Assembly: GCA_035496255.1 (NCBI GenBank)
Contig: DATJEU010000032.1
Span: 61,934-125,933, forward strand
Direction: 5' to 3'
Length of the DNA stretch: 64,000 bases
From: Gp6-AA40 sp035496255
GTDB taxonomy: Bacteria > Acidobacteriota > Vicinamibacteria > Vicinamibacterales > UBA2999
Shown: piece after piece, positions 16,601 to 24,414 of the stretch
Numbering within the stretch: position 1 is the stretch's first letter
Layout: each line of letters opens with the position of its first letter
Made by a program: the position numbers and the translations under genes
The notes under the pieces: generated by a model
Database searches by the model: none
What the model was told of the DNA's origin: nothing
The model's input: only the letters and a program-made list of their open reading frames with translations

Positions 16601-18636
16601 AGCTCCACCGGACGCCCCGCCTGATCGCCGTGCCAGAACGGCATCTTGCCCGGCTCACCAGGCGCCGGCGTGACGAGAACGCGGTCGTGCGTGATCTCTT
16701 CGATGCGCCACGTCGACGCCCCGAGTGTGAACGTCTCGCCGACCTGCGTCTCGAACACCATTTCCTCATCGAGCTCGCCGACGCGAACCGGACGATCCGC
16801 GCCGGCCAGGAACACGCCGTAGAGACCGCGATCCGGAATCGTGCCGGCGTTGGCGATCGCGACACGCTTCGCGCCCTCGCGTCCGGCCAGCGTTCCCTGC
16901 ACGCGATCCCACGTGACGCGCGGACGGAGTTCGGCGAATTCATCCGACGGGTAGCGGCCGGAGAGCATGTCGAGCACGCCCTCGAACATCCGGCGGCTCA
17001 GGTCGGCGAACGGCGCCGCGCGACGAATCACCGAGAAGAGATCGTCGACGTCCCACGTGTCCATGCCGGCCATCGCCACGATCTGCTGCGCGAGGACGTC
17101 GAGCGGATTGCGCGGGTAGCGCGTGGACTCGACCTTGCCTTCGTGCATGGCGCGCGACACCGCAGCACACGCCACCAGGTCGCCGCGAAACTTCGGAAAG
17201 ATGATCCCTTCGCTGACGGCGCCCGCCTGGTGACCGGCGCGGCCGATCCGCTGCAATCCGCTCGCGACCGACGGAGGCGCTTCGATCTGCACGACGAGAT
17301 CAATCGCGCCCATGTCGATGCCGAGCTCGAGTGACGACGTCGCGACGAGCGCTTTGATCTGCCCGGCTTTGAGCAGGTCCTCGACTTCGGTGCGGGCGGC
17401 CCGCGCCAGGGATCCGTGATGCGAGCGGACGAGCGGTTCGCCCGCCAGCTCGTTGAGCGCCCCGGCGAGGCGCTCGGCCAGGCGGCGGCTGTTGACGAAG
17501 AGCAGGGTCGACTGGTGACTGCGAATCAGCTCCAGCAGTCGCGGATGAATCGAGGCCCAGATCGACGGACGGGCCGTCGTCGATCCGGCGGGACCGCTCG
17601 GCACCGGCAGCGATTCGGATCCTGGCGGTCCACTGGGAACGCCGACCCGTGCCATGTCCTCGACCGGCACTTCGATGCGGAGCTTCAGTTGCTTCTTCTC
17701 GGCCGCGTTGATGATCGTGACCGGCCGGTACACGAGCGGGGCCTGATCGCCGAACTCGTCGTGCAGTTCGGTTTCGACTTCTTCCAGCGGCAGCGCACCG
17801 GGACCCGGACGCCGGCGCTTGGAGATCTTGCGTCCCTTCGCGGGTCGGCGCGGCTCGGTGCCGCCGAGGAATCTCGCCACCTCTTCGAGCGGCCGCTGCG
17901 TGGCGGAGAGACCGATGCGCTGGAATGCCCGGCCGGCGGCGGGTCCTGTACCCCCCGCGTAGGGCCTGGCTTCAGCCGGGCCTTCCGATCGCGCGGCTCT
18001 CGCCAGGCTCACGACGATGTCGAGGCGTTCGAGTGACAGCGCCAGGTGCGCGCCGCGCTTGCCCGGCACGAGGGCGTGAATCTCGTCGATGATGACCGTG
18101 TCCACCGACGCGAGCCGTTCGCGTGCCTGCGACGTCAGCAGCAGGAACAGCGACTCCGGTGTCGTGATCAGGATGTCCGCAGGGTCGCGAAGAAACTTCG
18201 CGCGTTCCGACGCCGGCGTGTCACCGGTGCGGATCGCGATCGCCGGCGCCGTCACCTCGATCCCGCGCGCCCGTGCGATGTTGGTGATTCCGGCCAGGGG
18301 GGCACGCAGGTTGCGTTCGACGTCCACCGCCAGCGCCTTCAGCGGAGAGACGTACAGGACGCGGCACCGGTCCTGACGCGCCGGCAGCGGGTCGAACATC
18401 AGCCGGTTCAGGCACCACAGAAAGGCGGTGAGCGTCTTGCCGCTGCCCGTCGGCGCGAGGATCAGCGTGGACTCTCCGCGCGCGATCGCCGGCCAGCCAA
18501 GCTGCTGGGGACGCGTCGGCGCGGGGAATGCACCGGCGAACCATTCGCGGACGGCGGGGTGGAAGGCATCCATCACGGTACGCGTCATCACATCTATATC
18601 AGTCTGGTCATCAGTCGCCGGTGTCGCATCGTGCAT
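13603..18636 (-). CDS. lhr: Lhr-family large ATP-dependent helicase
   Basis: The product has about 1677 residues. The superfamily-2 helicase core is at the N-terminus: 'LAPTGSGKT' (about 60-68), 'DEIH' (184-187), 'SATQRPLEEV' (244-253), then 'LVATSSLELGIDMG' and 'QRIGRAGHQ'. A winged-helix and Lhr-core region follow, with a long C-terminal domain; Lhr proteins take part in DNA repair. Three in-frame segments look inserted: residues about 209-237 (encoded by a REP palindrome at 17959-17986), a Pro/Ser/Gly run encoded near 17570-17640, and 'DLRQGSGQARST' near 14800-14845. The last 80 residues are acidic and repetitive. Start chosen at 18636; 18588 is equally possible. Upstream codons to 19140 oppose another gene and are rejected. 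Confidence 0.92.
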   Translation of the reverse strand: MHDATPATDDQTDIDVMTRTVMDAFHPAVREWFAGAFPAPTRPQQLGWPAIARGESTLILAPTGSGKTLTAFLWCLNRLMFDPLPARQDRCRVLYVSPLKALAVDVERNLRAPLAGITNIARARGIEVTAPAIAIRTGDTPASERAKFLRDPADILITTPESLFLLLTSQARERLASVDTVIIDEIHALVPGKRGAHLALSLERLDIVVSLARAARSEGPAEARPYAGGTGPAAGRAFQRIGLSATQRPLEEVARFLGGTEPRRPAKGRKISKRRRPGPGALPLEEVETELHDEFGDQAPLVYRPVTIINAAEKKQLKLRIEVPVEDMARVGVPSGPPGSESLPVPSGPAGSTTARPSIWASIHPRLLELIRSHQSTLLFVNSRRLAERLAGALNELAGEPLVRSHHGSLARAARTEVEDLLKAGQIKALVATSSLELGIDMGAIDLVVQIEAPPSVASGLQRIGRAGHQAGAVSEGIIFPKFRGDLVACAAVSRAMHEGKVESTRYPRNPLDVLAQQIVAMAGMDTWDVDDLFSVIRRAAPFADLSRRMFEGVLDMLSGRYPSDEFAELRPRVTWDRVQGTLAGREGAKRVAIANAGTIPDRGLYGVFLAGADRPVRVGELDEEMVFETQVGETFTLGASTWRIEEITHDRVLVTPAPGEPGKMPFWHGDQAGRPVELGYAIGKLVRELRGVSRPAAIERLVAHHDLDPAAAENVLRYLDDQAAAGAVPDDRTIVIERCLDELGDWRVCLLSPLGSRIHAPWAMAATAHIRQRTGIDVEVMWGDEGFVVRFPELGGDPRSGPGEQAPDPSLLLPDADDIEGLVLRQLGATSLFAARFRETAARALLLPRRRPGARTPLWQQRKRASDLLAVAARFGSFPALLETYRDILRDHFDMPALVDTLRKLSGRSLRVTTVDSRVPSPFAASLLFSYVANYIYDGDAPLAERRAQALSVDQAQLRELLGDAELRELLDPDAIAAIERQLQHLDEKYRVRTIDGVHDLLIRIGDLTIDELQARTSMGDAREAVASLERTRRVIPLTIAGDRRRVAVEDAARYRDALGVPLPPGLPEALLEPVRDPGGDLAMRFARSHAPFTAAEFAARYGLGIGMAEALLVRLAETGRLIEGEFRPGGTAREWVDPDVLRSLRRRSLAKLRHEIEPVGADALGRFLVSWHGIGSGRHGLEALLDAIEQLQGAAIPASVLEREVLPARVADYQPAMLDTLMAAGEVVWAGVESLGERDGRIALYLTDHFAKLRAPVGRTVSDLRQGSGQARSTDILGYLREHGASFFAALHDGTGGGFPQETVDALWDLVWQGLVTNDTLHALRAYSRTEDKQTRRRERSRPFRSRRLVPPSAEGRWSLLPTARATKTANTDWAAAMAQQLLTRHGVITRETVAAEALTGGFTAVYAVLKAMEDTGRVRRGYFVAGLGAAQFAMPAALDLLRSMRDVPEEPRTAILAATDPANPYGAIVKWPEPSPAATSEPSPESGRGPTRSVGALTILVDGAAAAYLRRGERELLLFLPETEPQRSRVGREVSRALLQLAAAREPGKRGLLIAEINGLPAQAHPAARLFVVEGFVIGAMGLQARPERGIGLAGSRAGGRAMTDQSRDRITDRDQEHDEIRSSNDRDQDLERKGTTSRHNRGYDDAAKGVESSEPTDPDSADAENDRDDMIND

Positions 18637-18665
18637 TTTGCATTGACCACCCTGAGCATTGAATA
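18620..18665. repeat. Heptad-word repeat (TCAATGC type) at the lhr start
   Basis: On the minus strand the words TCAATGC, TCAATGC, AAAATGC and ACGATGC follow one another, with a short interruption, across the presumed start of lhr. The same words in the same style occur at 45395-45425 inside the LolB-like gene. The element overlaps the proposed ATG at 18636, which makes that start less certain. Confidence 0.5.
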
Positions 18666-18673
18666 ATCGGCTT

Positions 18674-18940
18674 ATGGGTGATGCCGGAGAAGGACTCGTC
18701 GATGCGGAATCCCGCCTCGCCGAGCGAATGGAAGAACGCGAGCAGGAAAAGCGGAAGGCCCGCCAGGCGGGGAAAGGGCCGGACCCCGAACGGGTGCGGC
18801 AGCTCGAATCCTGCCGGCTTGCGAAGACCGAACTGCAGCGGCAGCTGGAGCTGACCACGCACGATGCACGCAAGCAGCAACTGAAGCAGGCGATCGCCGA
18901 GCTCGATCGGCGCATCACCGAACTGTCCAAGTCGTTGTAG
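18674..18940 (+). CDS. Small coiled-coil protein, unknown function
   Basis: The product has 88 residues and is almost entirely charged helix: Glu/Arg/Lys-rich with regular Leu spacing from 'AESRLAERMEEREQ' to 'AIAELDRRITELS'. The middle has one break at 'AGKGPDP'. I do not recognise a family. A TTG at 18659 would add five residues; the ATG at 18674 is preferred. It is divergent from lhr and ends only four bases before the next gene's TTG codon, which suggests co-transcription with the SagB-type pair. Confidence 0.6.
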   Translation: MGDAGEGLVDAESRLAERMEEREQEKRKARQAGKGPDPERVRQLESCRLAKTELQRQLELTTHDARKQQLKQAIAELDRRITELSKSL

Positions 18941-18944
18941 CGGT

Positions 18945-19835
18945 TTGCCGCGGGCGTCCGACTACCACCACCAGACCAAGCACTCATTCCACCGGTTCGC
19001 GCGGTCCGCCGGATATCTCGACTGGGCCGCGCAACCCAATCCCTTCCGCCGCTACGACGGCGCCCCGGTGCTCGATCTTCCCCGCGAGCCGCTGCGCGCC
19101 GATGTGCCGTACGAGGCGCTGTTCGACCGCAGCGCGCCACCAGCTCCGATGAATCCCGCCGCGGTCGGCGAGTTCCTGCGCTGCTCGATGGGCCTGTCCG
19201 CGTGGAAGCAGTATCAGACGAGCCGCTGGGCGCTGCGCGTGAACCCGTCCAGCGGCAATCTCCATCCGACCGAAACCTACGTCGCGTGGAACGGCCGCGT
19301 GTGCCACTACGCGCCGCGCGATCACGTGCTGGAAATCAGGGCTGATTTCAAGCGCGCGCCGGTGTCACCGGCGGCTTCGGCGGACGGTCCGGACGACCAG
19401 GTGCTGCTCGTGGCGCTGACGTCGATCTTCTGGCGCGAGGCGTGGAAGTACGGCGAGCGGGCGTTCCGATACTGTCAGCACGATGTCGGGCATGCCATCG
19501 GGTCGCTGCGCTTCTCGGCGGCACTCCTTGGCTGGAACCTGCGGCTGCTCCCCGACTGGAGCGACGCGGACATTGGCGCGCTCGCCGGCGTCGATCGCGA
19601 CGCCGACTACGGCGACGCGGAGCGGGAGGCACCGGAGTGCGTGGCGATCGTGTCTGCCGATCGCGAAGCGACCATCGATCGCGATGCGCTGATCGCCGCC
19701 GCCCGCCAGGCCACGTGGCACGGACGACCGAACGGGCTGAGTCGATCGCATGTGGAGTGGCCGGCGATCGACGCGGTTGATGTCGCGACACGAAAACCGG
19801 CCGGTTCGGTCCCCGACGACCACCCCGTTCGATGA
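18945..19835 (+). CDS. SagB-type nitroreductase-fold protein, N-terminal half
   Basis: The product has 296 residues. It opens with 'YHHQTKHSFHRFARS', a start seen in SagB/ThcOx-like FMN oxidoreductases, and has the nitroreductase-fold segment 'LRVNPSSGNLHPTETYV' at about residues 97-113 (FMN contact region) and 'FRYCQHDVGHAIGSL' (about 175). SagB-type proteins usually carry two such domains in about 500 residues. Here the second is encoded by the next gene, whose ATG overlaps this stop (ATGA). The only usable start I see is a TTG at 18945. Possible roles are azoline oxidation in peptide modification or a general flavin dehydrogenase; no peptide precursor or cyclodehydratase is nearby. Confidence 0.75.
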   Translation: MPRASDYHHQTKHSFHRFARSAGYLDWAAQPNPFRRYDGAPVLDLPREPLRADVPYEALFDRSAPPAPMNPAAVGEFLRCSMGLSAWKQYQTSRWALRVNPSSGNLHPTETYVAWNGRVCHYAPRDHVLEIRADFKRAPVSPAASADGPDDQVLLVALTSIFWREAWKYGERAFRYCQHDVGHAIGSLRFSAALLGWNLRLLPDWSDADIGALAGVDRDADYGDAEREAPECVAIVSADREATIDRDALIAAARQATWHGRPNGLSRSHVEWPAIDAVDVATRKPAGSVPDDHPVR

Positions 19836-20485
19836 CCGCGCGCCAGATTATCCTGCGGCGGCGCAGCGCGCTCGGGTTCGATGCGCGCTCGGCGTTGCCG
19901 CGCGATCGCTTCGTGGCGATGCTGAGACGTCTCGACCCGACGGGTCCACCGTGGGATGCGATTGACTGGCCGCCGCAGGTGCATCTCGCGTTGTTCGTCC
20001 ATCGCGTCGCCGGCCTTGTGTCCGGCCTGTACGTCTACGCACGCGATGCTGGCGCGACGACGGATCTGCGGGCGGCGATGCGCGCGGAGTTCCTCTGGGA
20101 AGCAGTCGAAGAACGCCTGTTCCTCCTCGCGCCGATGGATGTCCGATTCGCCGCCAATCGCCTGTCGTGCGATCAGGACATCGCGTCGGACGGGTTCTTC
20201 AGCCTGGGCATGCTGGCCCGCTTCGATGGCGCCCTGCGCGAGCATGGCGACTGGTTCTACCGCCGCCTGTTCTGGGAGTGCGGCCTGATCGGGCAGGTCC
20301 TCTACCTCGAGGCTGAAGCCGCCGGCGGCCGTGCCACCGGCATCGGCTGCTTCTACGACGACCCGGTGCACGAGGCGCTCGGCATTTCAGGAACCGACTG
20401 GCAGAGCCTCTATCACTTCTCGATGGGTGTTCCCGTCGATGATGGGCGGTTGACGAGCGAGCCGGGGTATGCGGGTGGATGGTGA
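19832..20485 (+). CDS. SagB-type nitroreductase-fold protein, C-terminal half
   Basis: The product has 217 residues. 'ARQIILRRRSALGFD' at the start is the nitroreductase-type substrate and FMN phosphate region, and 'ECGLIGQVLYLEAEAAGGRATGIGCFYDD' (about 148-176) is the typical FMN-binding end. It completes the second domain of a SagB-like protein begun by the upstream gene. The four-base overlap (ATGA) could allow coupled translation into a two-subunit enzyme. A sequencing or assembly frameshift joining the two is the main alternative, since related proteins are usually a single chain. Confidence 0.75.
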   Translation: MTARQIILRRRSALGFDARSALPRDRFVAMLRRLDPTGPPWDAIDWPPQVHLALFVHRVAGLVSGLYVYARDAGATTDLRAAMRAEFLWEAVEERLFLLAPMDVRFAANRLSCDQDIASDGFFSLGMLARFDGALREHGDWFYRRLFWECGLIGQVLYLEAEAAGGRATGIGCFYDDPVHEALGISGTDWQSLYHFSMGVPVDDGRLTSEPGYAGGW

Positions 20486-20561
20486 CGAAGGTCGCGGAGA
20501 TCGCGAATCAATTTCGTGACCTCCGCCCGCTTCGTTCGCCTGCCGCTGTAAGCTCTCGCGC

Positions 20562-22121
20562 ATGCGCACGGCAGTGATCCTGCTGCTCCTGCTTGCGGTG
20601 CCACTTCTGGGCCAGGCCCCTCCGGCGTTCCCCCTCGAAGAGGCGACGGTCGTTCAACTCCAGCAGTGGATGACCGAGGGGCGCTACACCTCGCGTCAGA
20701 TCACCGATCTCTACCTGCAGCGCATCGACGCGATCGACAGGCGCGGCCCGGCGCTGCACGCGATGATCGAGCTCAATCCCGACGCGCGGGCGATCGCCGA
20801 CGCGCTCGACCGCGAGCGGCGCGACAAGGGACGGCGCGGGCCCCTGCACGGCATTCCGATCGTGCTCAAGGACAACATCGACACGGGCGATCGCATGCTG
20901 ACCACCGCCGGCTCGCTCGCGCTCGCCGACAGACCCGCGCCGAAGGATGCGTTTCTGGTCGCGCGCCTGCGTGCGGCCGGTGTGGTGATCCTCGGGAAGA
21001 CGAATCTGAGCGAGTGGGCGAACTTCCGGTCGACGCACTCGACGAGCGGATGGAGCGCGCGCGGCGGCCTCGTGAAGAACCCCTACATCCTCGATCGCAA
21101 CGCCTGCGGATCCAGTTCCGGGACAGGAGCGGCGATTGCCGCCAGTCTTGCGGCCGTCGGCGTCGGCACCGAGACCGACGGATCGATCGTCTGCCCGTCC
21201 GCCGCAACCGGATTGGTCGGGATCAAACCTACCGTCGGCCTGGTCAGCCGCACCGGTGTCATTCCGATCTCGCACACGCAGGACACCGCCGGGCCGATGG
21301 GCCGCACGGTGGCGGACGCCGTCGCGCTCCTGTCTGCAATGACTGGTGCGGACCACGCGGATCGGGCGTCGACTGCGAGCGCCCGCTACGCCGGCCGTGA
21401 TCTGATGCGTTCGCTCACGGCCGGTGCGCTCCGAGGCGCCCGCATCGGCGTGGCGCGCAGGAAGTATTTCGGGTACCACCCGGGCACTGACGGCGCGATC
21501 GCACAGGCGCTCGGCGAGATGAAGGCCGCCGGCGCGATCCTCATCGATCCGGCTGACATCGCGACGGCCAGCCAGCTCGATGCGTGCGAGATGCCGATCC
21601 TGCTCACCGAGTTCAAGTCGGATCTGCGGACCTATCTGCAGGCGCGCGGCGCGACGGCAAACGTGCATTCGCTCGACGAGCTGATCGCGTTCAACACGCG
21701 GGAGAAGACACGGGAGCTGCCGTACTTCGGACAGGAGCTGTTCGTCGAGGCCAGCCGGACACACGATGTGCTTGCGCCGGAGTACGTGAAGGCGCTGACC
21801 ACCTGCCGCACGTTGTCGCGCGCCGACGGCATCGACGCGACATTGCGGCGGTTCCGGCTCGATGCGATCGTCGCGCCGACGGCGGCGCCGGCGTGGAAGA
21901 CCGATCTCGTCAACGGCGACCACATCCTCGGCGCGAGTTCGACGCCAGCGGCAGTGGCCGGCTATCCGTCCATCACGGTCCCAGCCGGTTTCGTCGACGG
22001 ATTGCCGGTCGGCATCTCGTTCATTGGCTCGGCGTGGTCGGAGCCCCGGTTGATCGAGCTCGCGTATTCGTACGAGCAGGCGACCAAGCATCGCCGCCCG
22101 CCGGAATTCCGAGACCGCTGA
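20562..22121 (+). CDS. Secreted amidase (amidase signature family)
   Basis: The 519-residue product has a cleavable signal peptide ('VILLLLLAVPLLGQA'). The amidase signature triad is intact: Lys103 in 'IPIVLKDNIDTGD', cis-Ser184 in 'CGSSSGTGAA' and nucleophile Ser208 in 'TETDGSIVCPS'. The family hydrolyses carboxylic amides; GatA belongs to it, but here export and the absence of gatB/gatC argue for a periplasmic or extracellular scavenging amidase. The last 101 bases overlap the convergent glycosyltransferase-like gene. No substrate can be inferred. Confidence 0.92.
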   Translation: MRTAVILLLLLAVPLLGQAPPAFPLEEATVVQLQQWMTEGRYTSRQITDLYLQRIDAIDRRGPALHAMIELNPDARAIADALDRERRDKGRRGPLHGIPIVLKDNIDTGDRMLTTAGSLALADRPAPKDAFLVARLRAAGVVILGKTNLSEWANFRSTHSTSGWSARGGLVKNPYILDRNACGSSSGTGAAIAASLAAVGVGTETDGSIVCPSAATGLVGIKPTVGLVSRTGVIPISHTQDTAGPMGRTVADAVALLSAMTGADHADRASTASARYAGRDLMRSLTAGALRGARIGVARRKYFGYHPGTDGAIAQALGEMKAAGAILIDPADIATASQLDACEMPILLTEFKSDLRTYLQARGATANVHSLDELIAFNTREKTRELPYFGQELFVEASRTHDVLAPEYVKALTTCRTLSRADGIDATLRRFRLDAIVAPTAAPAWKTDLVNGDHILGASSTPAAVAGYPSITVPAGFVDGLPVGISFIGSAWSEPRLIELAYSYEQATKHRRPPEFRDR

Positions 22122-23187
22122 GATCGACCTCGACACCCATCCCGGCGAGCAGCGTTCGCGCGCGGCTGGTGCCATCAGCCGTCAGGTGAGGCGGCAAGTC
22201 CGCCGGCGCCGCCGGAGGCGGCCGCCGGACGGCGTCGTCGATGACCGCCTTCCAGGCTTCTGCTGCGGCACGAACCGAGGCGTGCTGCCATGCCCAGGCC
22301 CGCGCGGCCGTGGCCAGGTCGGTACGGAGGCCGGCATCTGCCGACAGCCGTTTCATCGCGAGCATCAGCGAGTGCTCTTCATCCCGAGGATCGATCGAGA
22401 CGGCAATCGGCGCTGCCTCGGTCCGATAGCCGCGCGGCTGCCAGTTCTGCGGATCGAGCGTCGGCCAGACCGCCGTCGCTTCCGTCTCGAACACGATCGC
22501 CGTCAGGCCGCTGGCCATCGCCCGCAGCGCGGCAACCGGCGCCGCGCCGGTCGCCGGCCACTCGAGGGCGACCACGGTGTCGCCGGCCGGAAGGGGATCG
22601 GCACCGGTTGTGAGAACGATCGGCAGACCGGCGGCCCGGGCCCGTGCGGCCGCCCGCGCCGCGACGTCCTGCCGATTGCCGGTGATTACGAAGCGGAGCG
22701 ATTCCGCGGGCGGCTGAATCGCCAGTGGCCGTACGCCGATCGGGACGGTGCGCACCTCGATACCGGGATGCGCCTCGCGCAGTTCGTCGGCGGCCGCCGC
22801 ATCGCGAACGACGACGAGGCGGGAGGCGAGGAGCGGTGCGCGCAGCAGATTCCAGCCGAGCGCGCGTTCGGCGCGCAGGTGATGCGTTCGTTGATGCTTC
22901 ACGAGCGTGGCGCTGCGTGCGCGTTCGAGGGTCCGCGCGTTCAGCGCGAGCACACCGGGGTAGTGGAAGACGTACGGCCACATGAACGCATCGGCCGGGG
23001 TGTCGCCGAGCTCGAAGATCGTCAGGTCGTACGGCTGTCGAGCGTGCTGCCAGACGAAGTCGTGGGCGCGGGCGGCGGTGACGCGGTCGATGTGATGCTC
23101 ATCCGTCAGCGCTGATGCCACGTCCGCAGCATCAGAGGCATCAATCGCCGGCATAACGGGGTCGCGATGGAACCAGGCAATCTTCAT
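22021..23187 (-). CDS. Glycosyltransferase-like protein (GT-B type)
   Basis: The 388-residue product begins 'MKIAWFHRDPVMP', typical of glycosyltransferases that open with a beta strand. It contains an N-terminal domain with 'YDLTIFELGDTPADAFMWPYV' and 'FHYPGVLALNA', a pattern seen in GT4-like proteins, and a second Rossmann-like half starting near 'LRFVITGNRQDVAARA'. The usual C-terminal 'E..G' donor motif is weak here. ATG 23187 is chosen over 23199 because the strand starts immediately. The 3' end overlaps the amidase gene by 101 bases on the other strand, so the last 30 residues, which are Thr/Arg-rich, may be poorly conserved. Confidence 0.65.
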   Translation of the reverse strand: MKIAWFHRDPVMPAIDASDAADVASALTDEHHIDRVTAARAHDFVWQHARQPYDLTIFELGDTPADAFMWPYVFHYPGVLALNARTLERARSATLVKHQRTHHLRAERALGWNLLRAPLLASRLVVVRDAAAADELREAHPGIEVRTVPIGVRPLAIQPPAESLRFVITGNRQDVAARAAARARAAGLPIVLTTGADPLPAGDTVVALEWPATGAAPVAALRAMASGLTAIVFETEATAVWPTLDPQNWQPRGYRTEAAPIAVSIDPRDEEHSLMLAMKRLSADAGLRTDLATAARAWAWQHASVRAAAEAWKAVIDDAVRRPPPAAPADLPPHLTADGTSRARTLLAGMGVEVDLSGLGIPAGGDAWSPARTNTRARSTGAPTTPSQ

Positions 23188-23246
23188 CGCCGCTGCCATG
23201 CGCGACCTCGCGCCGTTGCTGAGCGCGATCGCACGCCTCGTCCGAA

Positions 23247-23275
23247 TTGACGTTTCACACCCGGTTCTATAGCAT
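23247..23275 (+). promoter_or_regulatory. Candidate promoter of the nuo operon
   Basis: TTGACG at 23247-23252 and TAGCAT at 23270-23275 are 17 bases apart. The leader to nuoA would be about 85 bases and contains a GC-rich hairpin (CAAGCCGGGC with GCCCGCTTG, 23298-23325). The -10 match is only moderate. Confidence 0.4.
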
Positions 23276-23367
23276 GAACAGGTTTGGGAAACTCTTCACA
23301 AGCCGGGCAGGGGAGCGCCCGCTTGTCACGGGGTAACCCCTCCGGTTTCTTCCACTTCGAGGCGTAA

Positions 23368-23769
23368 ATGGACGGCTGGCTTGGCGTAGTGATCATGACC
23401 GCCCTGGGCATCGGGTTTGCCGCGGTGATGATCGGCCTGTCCATCCTGCTCGGCCCGAAAAACCCGACCCCGGAGAAGCTCGCGCCCTACGAATGCGGCA
23501 TGCCCGCGGTGGGCGACGCCCGTGAGCGCCACTCGGTGAAGTTCTACCTGGTGGCCATGATTTTCCTGCTGTTCGACATCGAAATCGCCTTCCTGTATCC
23601 GTGGGCGATGGCACTGCGTGACCTCGGGTGGGCCGGCTTCTACCAGTTGATCACGTTCTTCCTGATCCTGACCATCGGCTACGTCTACGTGTGGCGGAAG
23701 GGCGTGCTCGACTGGGGTCCGGCCGTGCGCCGCAGCCGCCCGCCGCAGGAGCAGCCGCGCGCGGCATAA
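23368..23769 (+). CDS. nuoA: NADH-quinone oxidoreductase subunit A
   Basis: The 133-residue product has three transmembrane helices (about residues 5-28, 62-82, 90-112). The conserved loop 'KLAPYECGMPAVGDAR.R.SVKFYLVAMIF' carries the Cys and 'FDIEIAFLYPW' the acidic residues of the quinone-site region. NuoA is a membrane subunit of complex I near the junction with the peripheral arm. It is the first gene of the nuo operon, six bases from nuoB, and lies behind a possible promoter at 23247. The C-terminal 20 residues are a polar Pro/Arg tail. Confidence 0.96.
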   Translation: MDGWLGVVIMTALGIGFAAVMIGLSILLGPKNPTPEKLAPYECGMPAVGDARERHSVKFYLVAMIFLLFDIEIAFLYPWAMALRDLGWAGFYQLITFFLILTIGYVYVWRKGVLDWGPAVRRSRPPQEQPRAA

Positions 23770-23775
23770 GGGTTC

Positions 23776-24258
23776 ATGGCTGAACACGATCACACACACG
23801 GACTCGACCCGGAACTGCCGGTCCTGACCACCAAGTTCGAATGGCTGGTCCAGTGGGCGCGACGCTCGGCGATCTGGCCGGCGCAGTTCGGGCTCGCGTG
23901 CTGCGCCATCGAGATGATGGCGATGGCGGCGAGCCGCTACGACGTCGCCCGGTTCGGCGCCGAGGTCTTCCGCGGCTCACCGCGGCAGTCGGACCTGATG
24001 ATCGTGGCCGGCCGGCTGTCGCGCAAGATGGCGCCGGCGATGCGCCGGGTCTACGACCAGATGCCGGATCCGAAGTGGGTGATCTCGATGGGCGCCTGCG
24101 CGTCGATCGGTGGCGTGTTCGACAACTACGCGATCGTGCAGGGTGTGGACCAGGTGGTGCCGGTTGACGTCTACGTCCCCGGCTGTCCGCCGCGGCCCGA
24201 ATCCCTCATCTACGGCATCGTCCAGTTGCAGGAAAAGATCGCGCGTTCGCGCGCGTAG
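23776..24258 (+). CDS. nuoB: NADH-quinone oxidoreductase subunit B
   Basis: The 160-residue product carries the N2 cluster ligands: tandem Cys in 'FGLACCAIEMMAMAASRYD' (about 37-38), one in 'SMGACASIGGVFDNY' and one in 'VYVPGCPPRPE'. NuoB holds the terminal [4Fe-4S] centre that passes electrons to quinone. It is preceded by nuoA and followed by the 156-base gap containing a heptad inverted repeat before nuoC. 'AEHDHTHGLD' at the N-terminus is a short His-rich tail of no known role. Confidence 0.97.
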   Translation: MAEHDHTHGLDPELPVLTTKFEWLVQWARRSAIWPAQFGLACCAIEMMAMAASRYDVARFGAEVFRGSPRQSDLMIVAGRLSRKMAPAMRRVYDQMPDPKWVISMGACASIGGVFDNYAIVQGVDQVVPVDVYVPGCPPRPESLIYGIVQLQEKIARSRA

Positions 24259-24260
24259 GG

Positions 24261-24411
24261 CGAATTCAGAATTCAGGATGCAGAAGTCAGAAGTCAGCAT
24301 AGAGATGCCGATGGTCGGAGCGCGCCTGGTGGATGCCGTTGCGCCGTTGTCCGGGTGCCCCGCGTACGCAGTGTCTGCATCCTGCATTCTGGACTCTGCC
24401 TTCTGATTGCA
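24261..24411. repeat. Heptad inverted repeat between nuoB and nuoC (CAG word)
   Basis: On the left (24262-24300) CAG recurs every seven bases: TTCAGAA, TTCAGGA, TGCAGAA, GTCAGAA, GTCAGCA. The right arm (24373-24407), read on the minus strand, gives the same period: ATCAGAA, GGCAGAG, TCCAGAA, TGCAGGA, TGCAGA. Within the arms CAGAATTCAGGATGCAGA pairs with 16 of 18 bases. The intervening 70 bases hold nothing that I recognise. The nuoC ATG follows eight bases later. Confidence 0.85.
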
Positions 24412-24414
24412 CGC

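Noticed and set aside
18637..19140. N-terminal extension of Lhr by 168 residues
   Set aside because: The added sequence lies opposite the coiled-coil and SagB-type genes, has Ser/Arg-rich shadow composition and is not part of the Lhr family.
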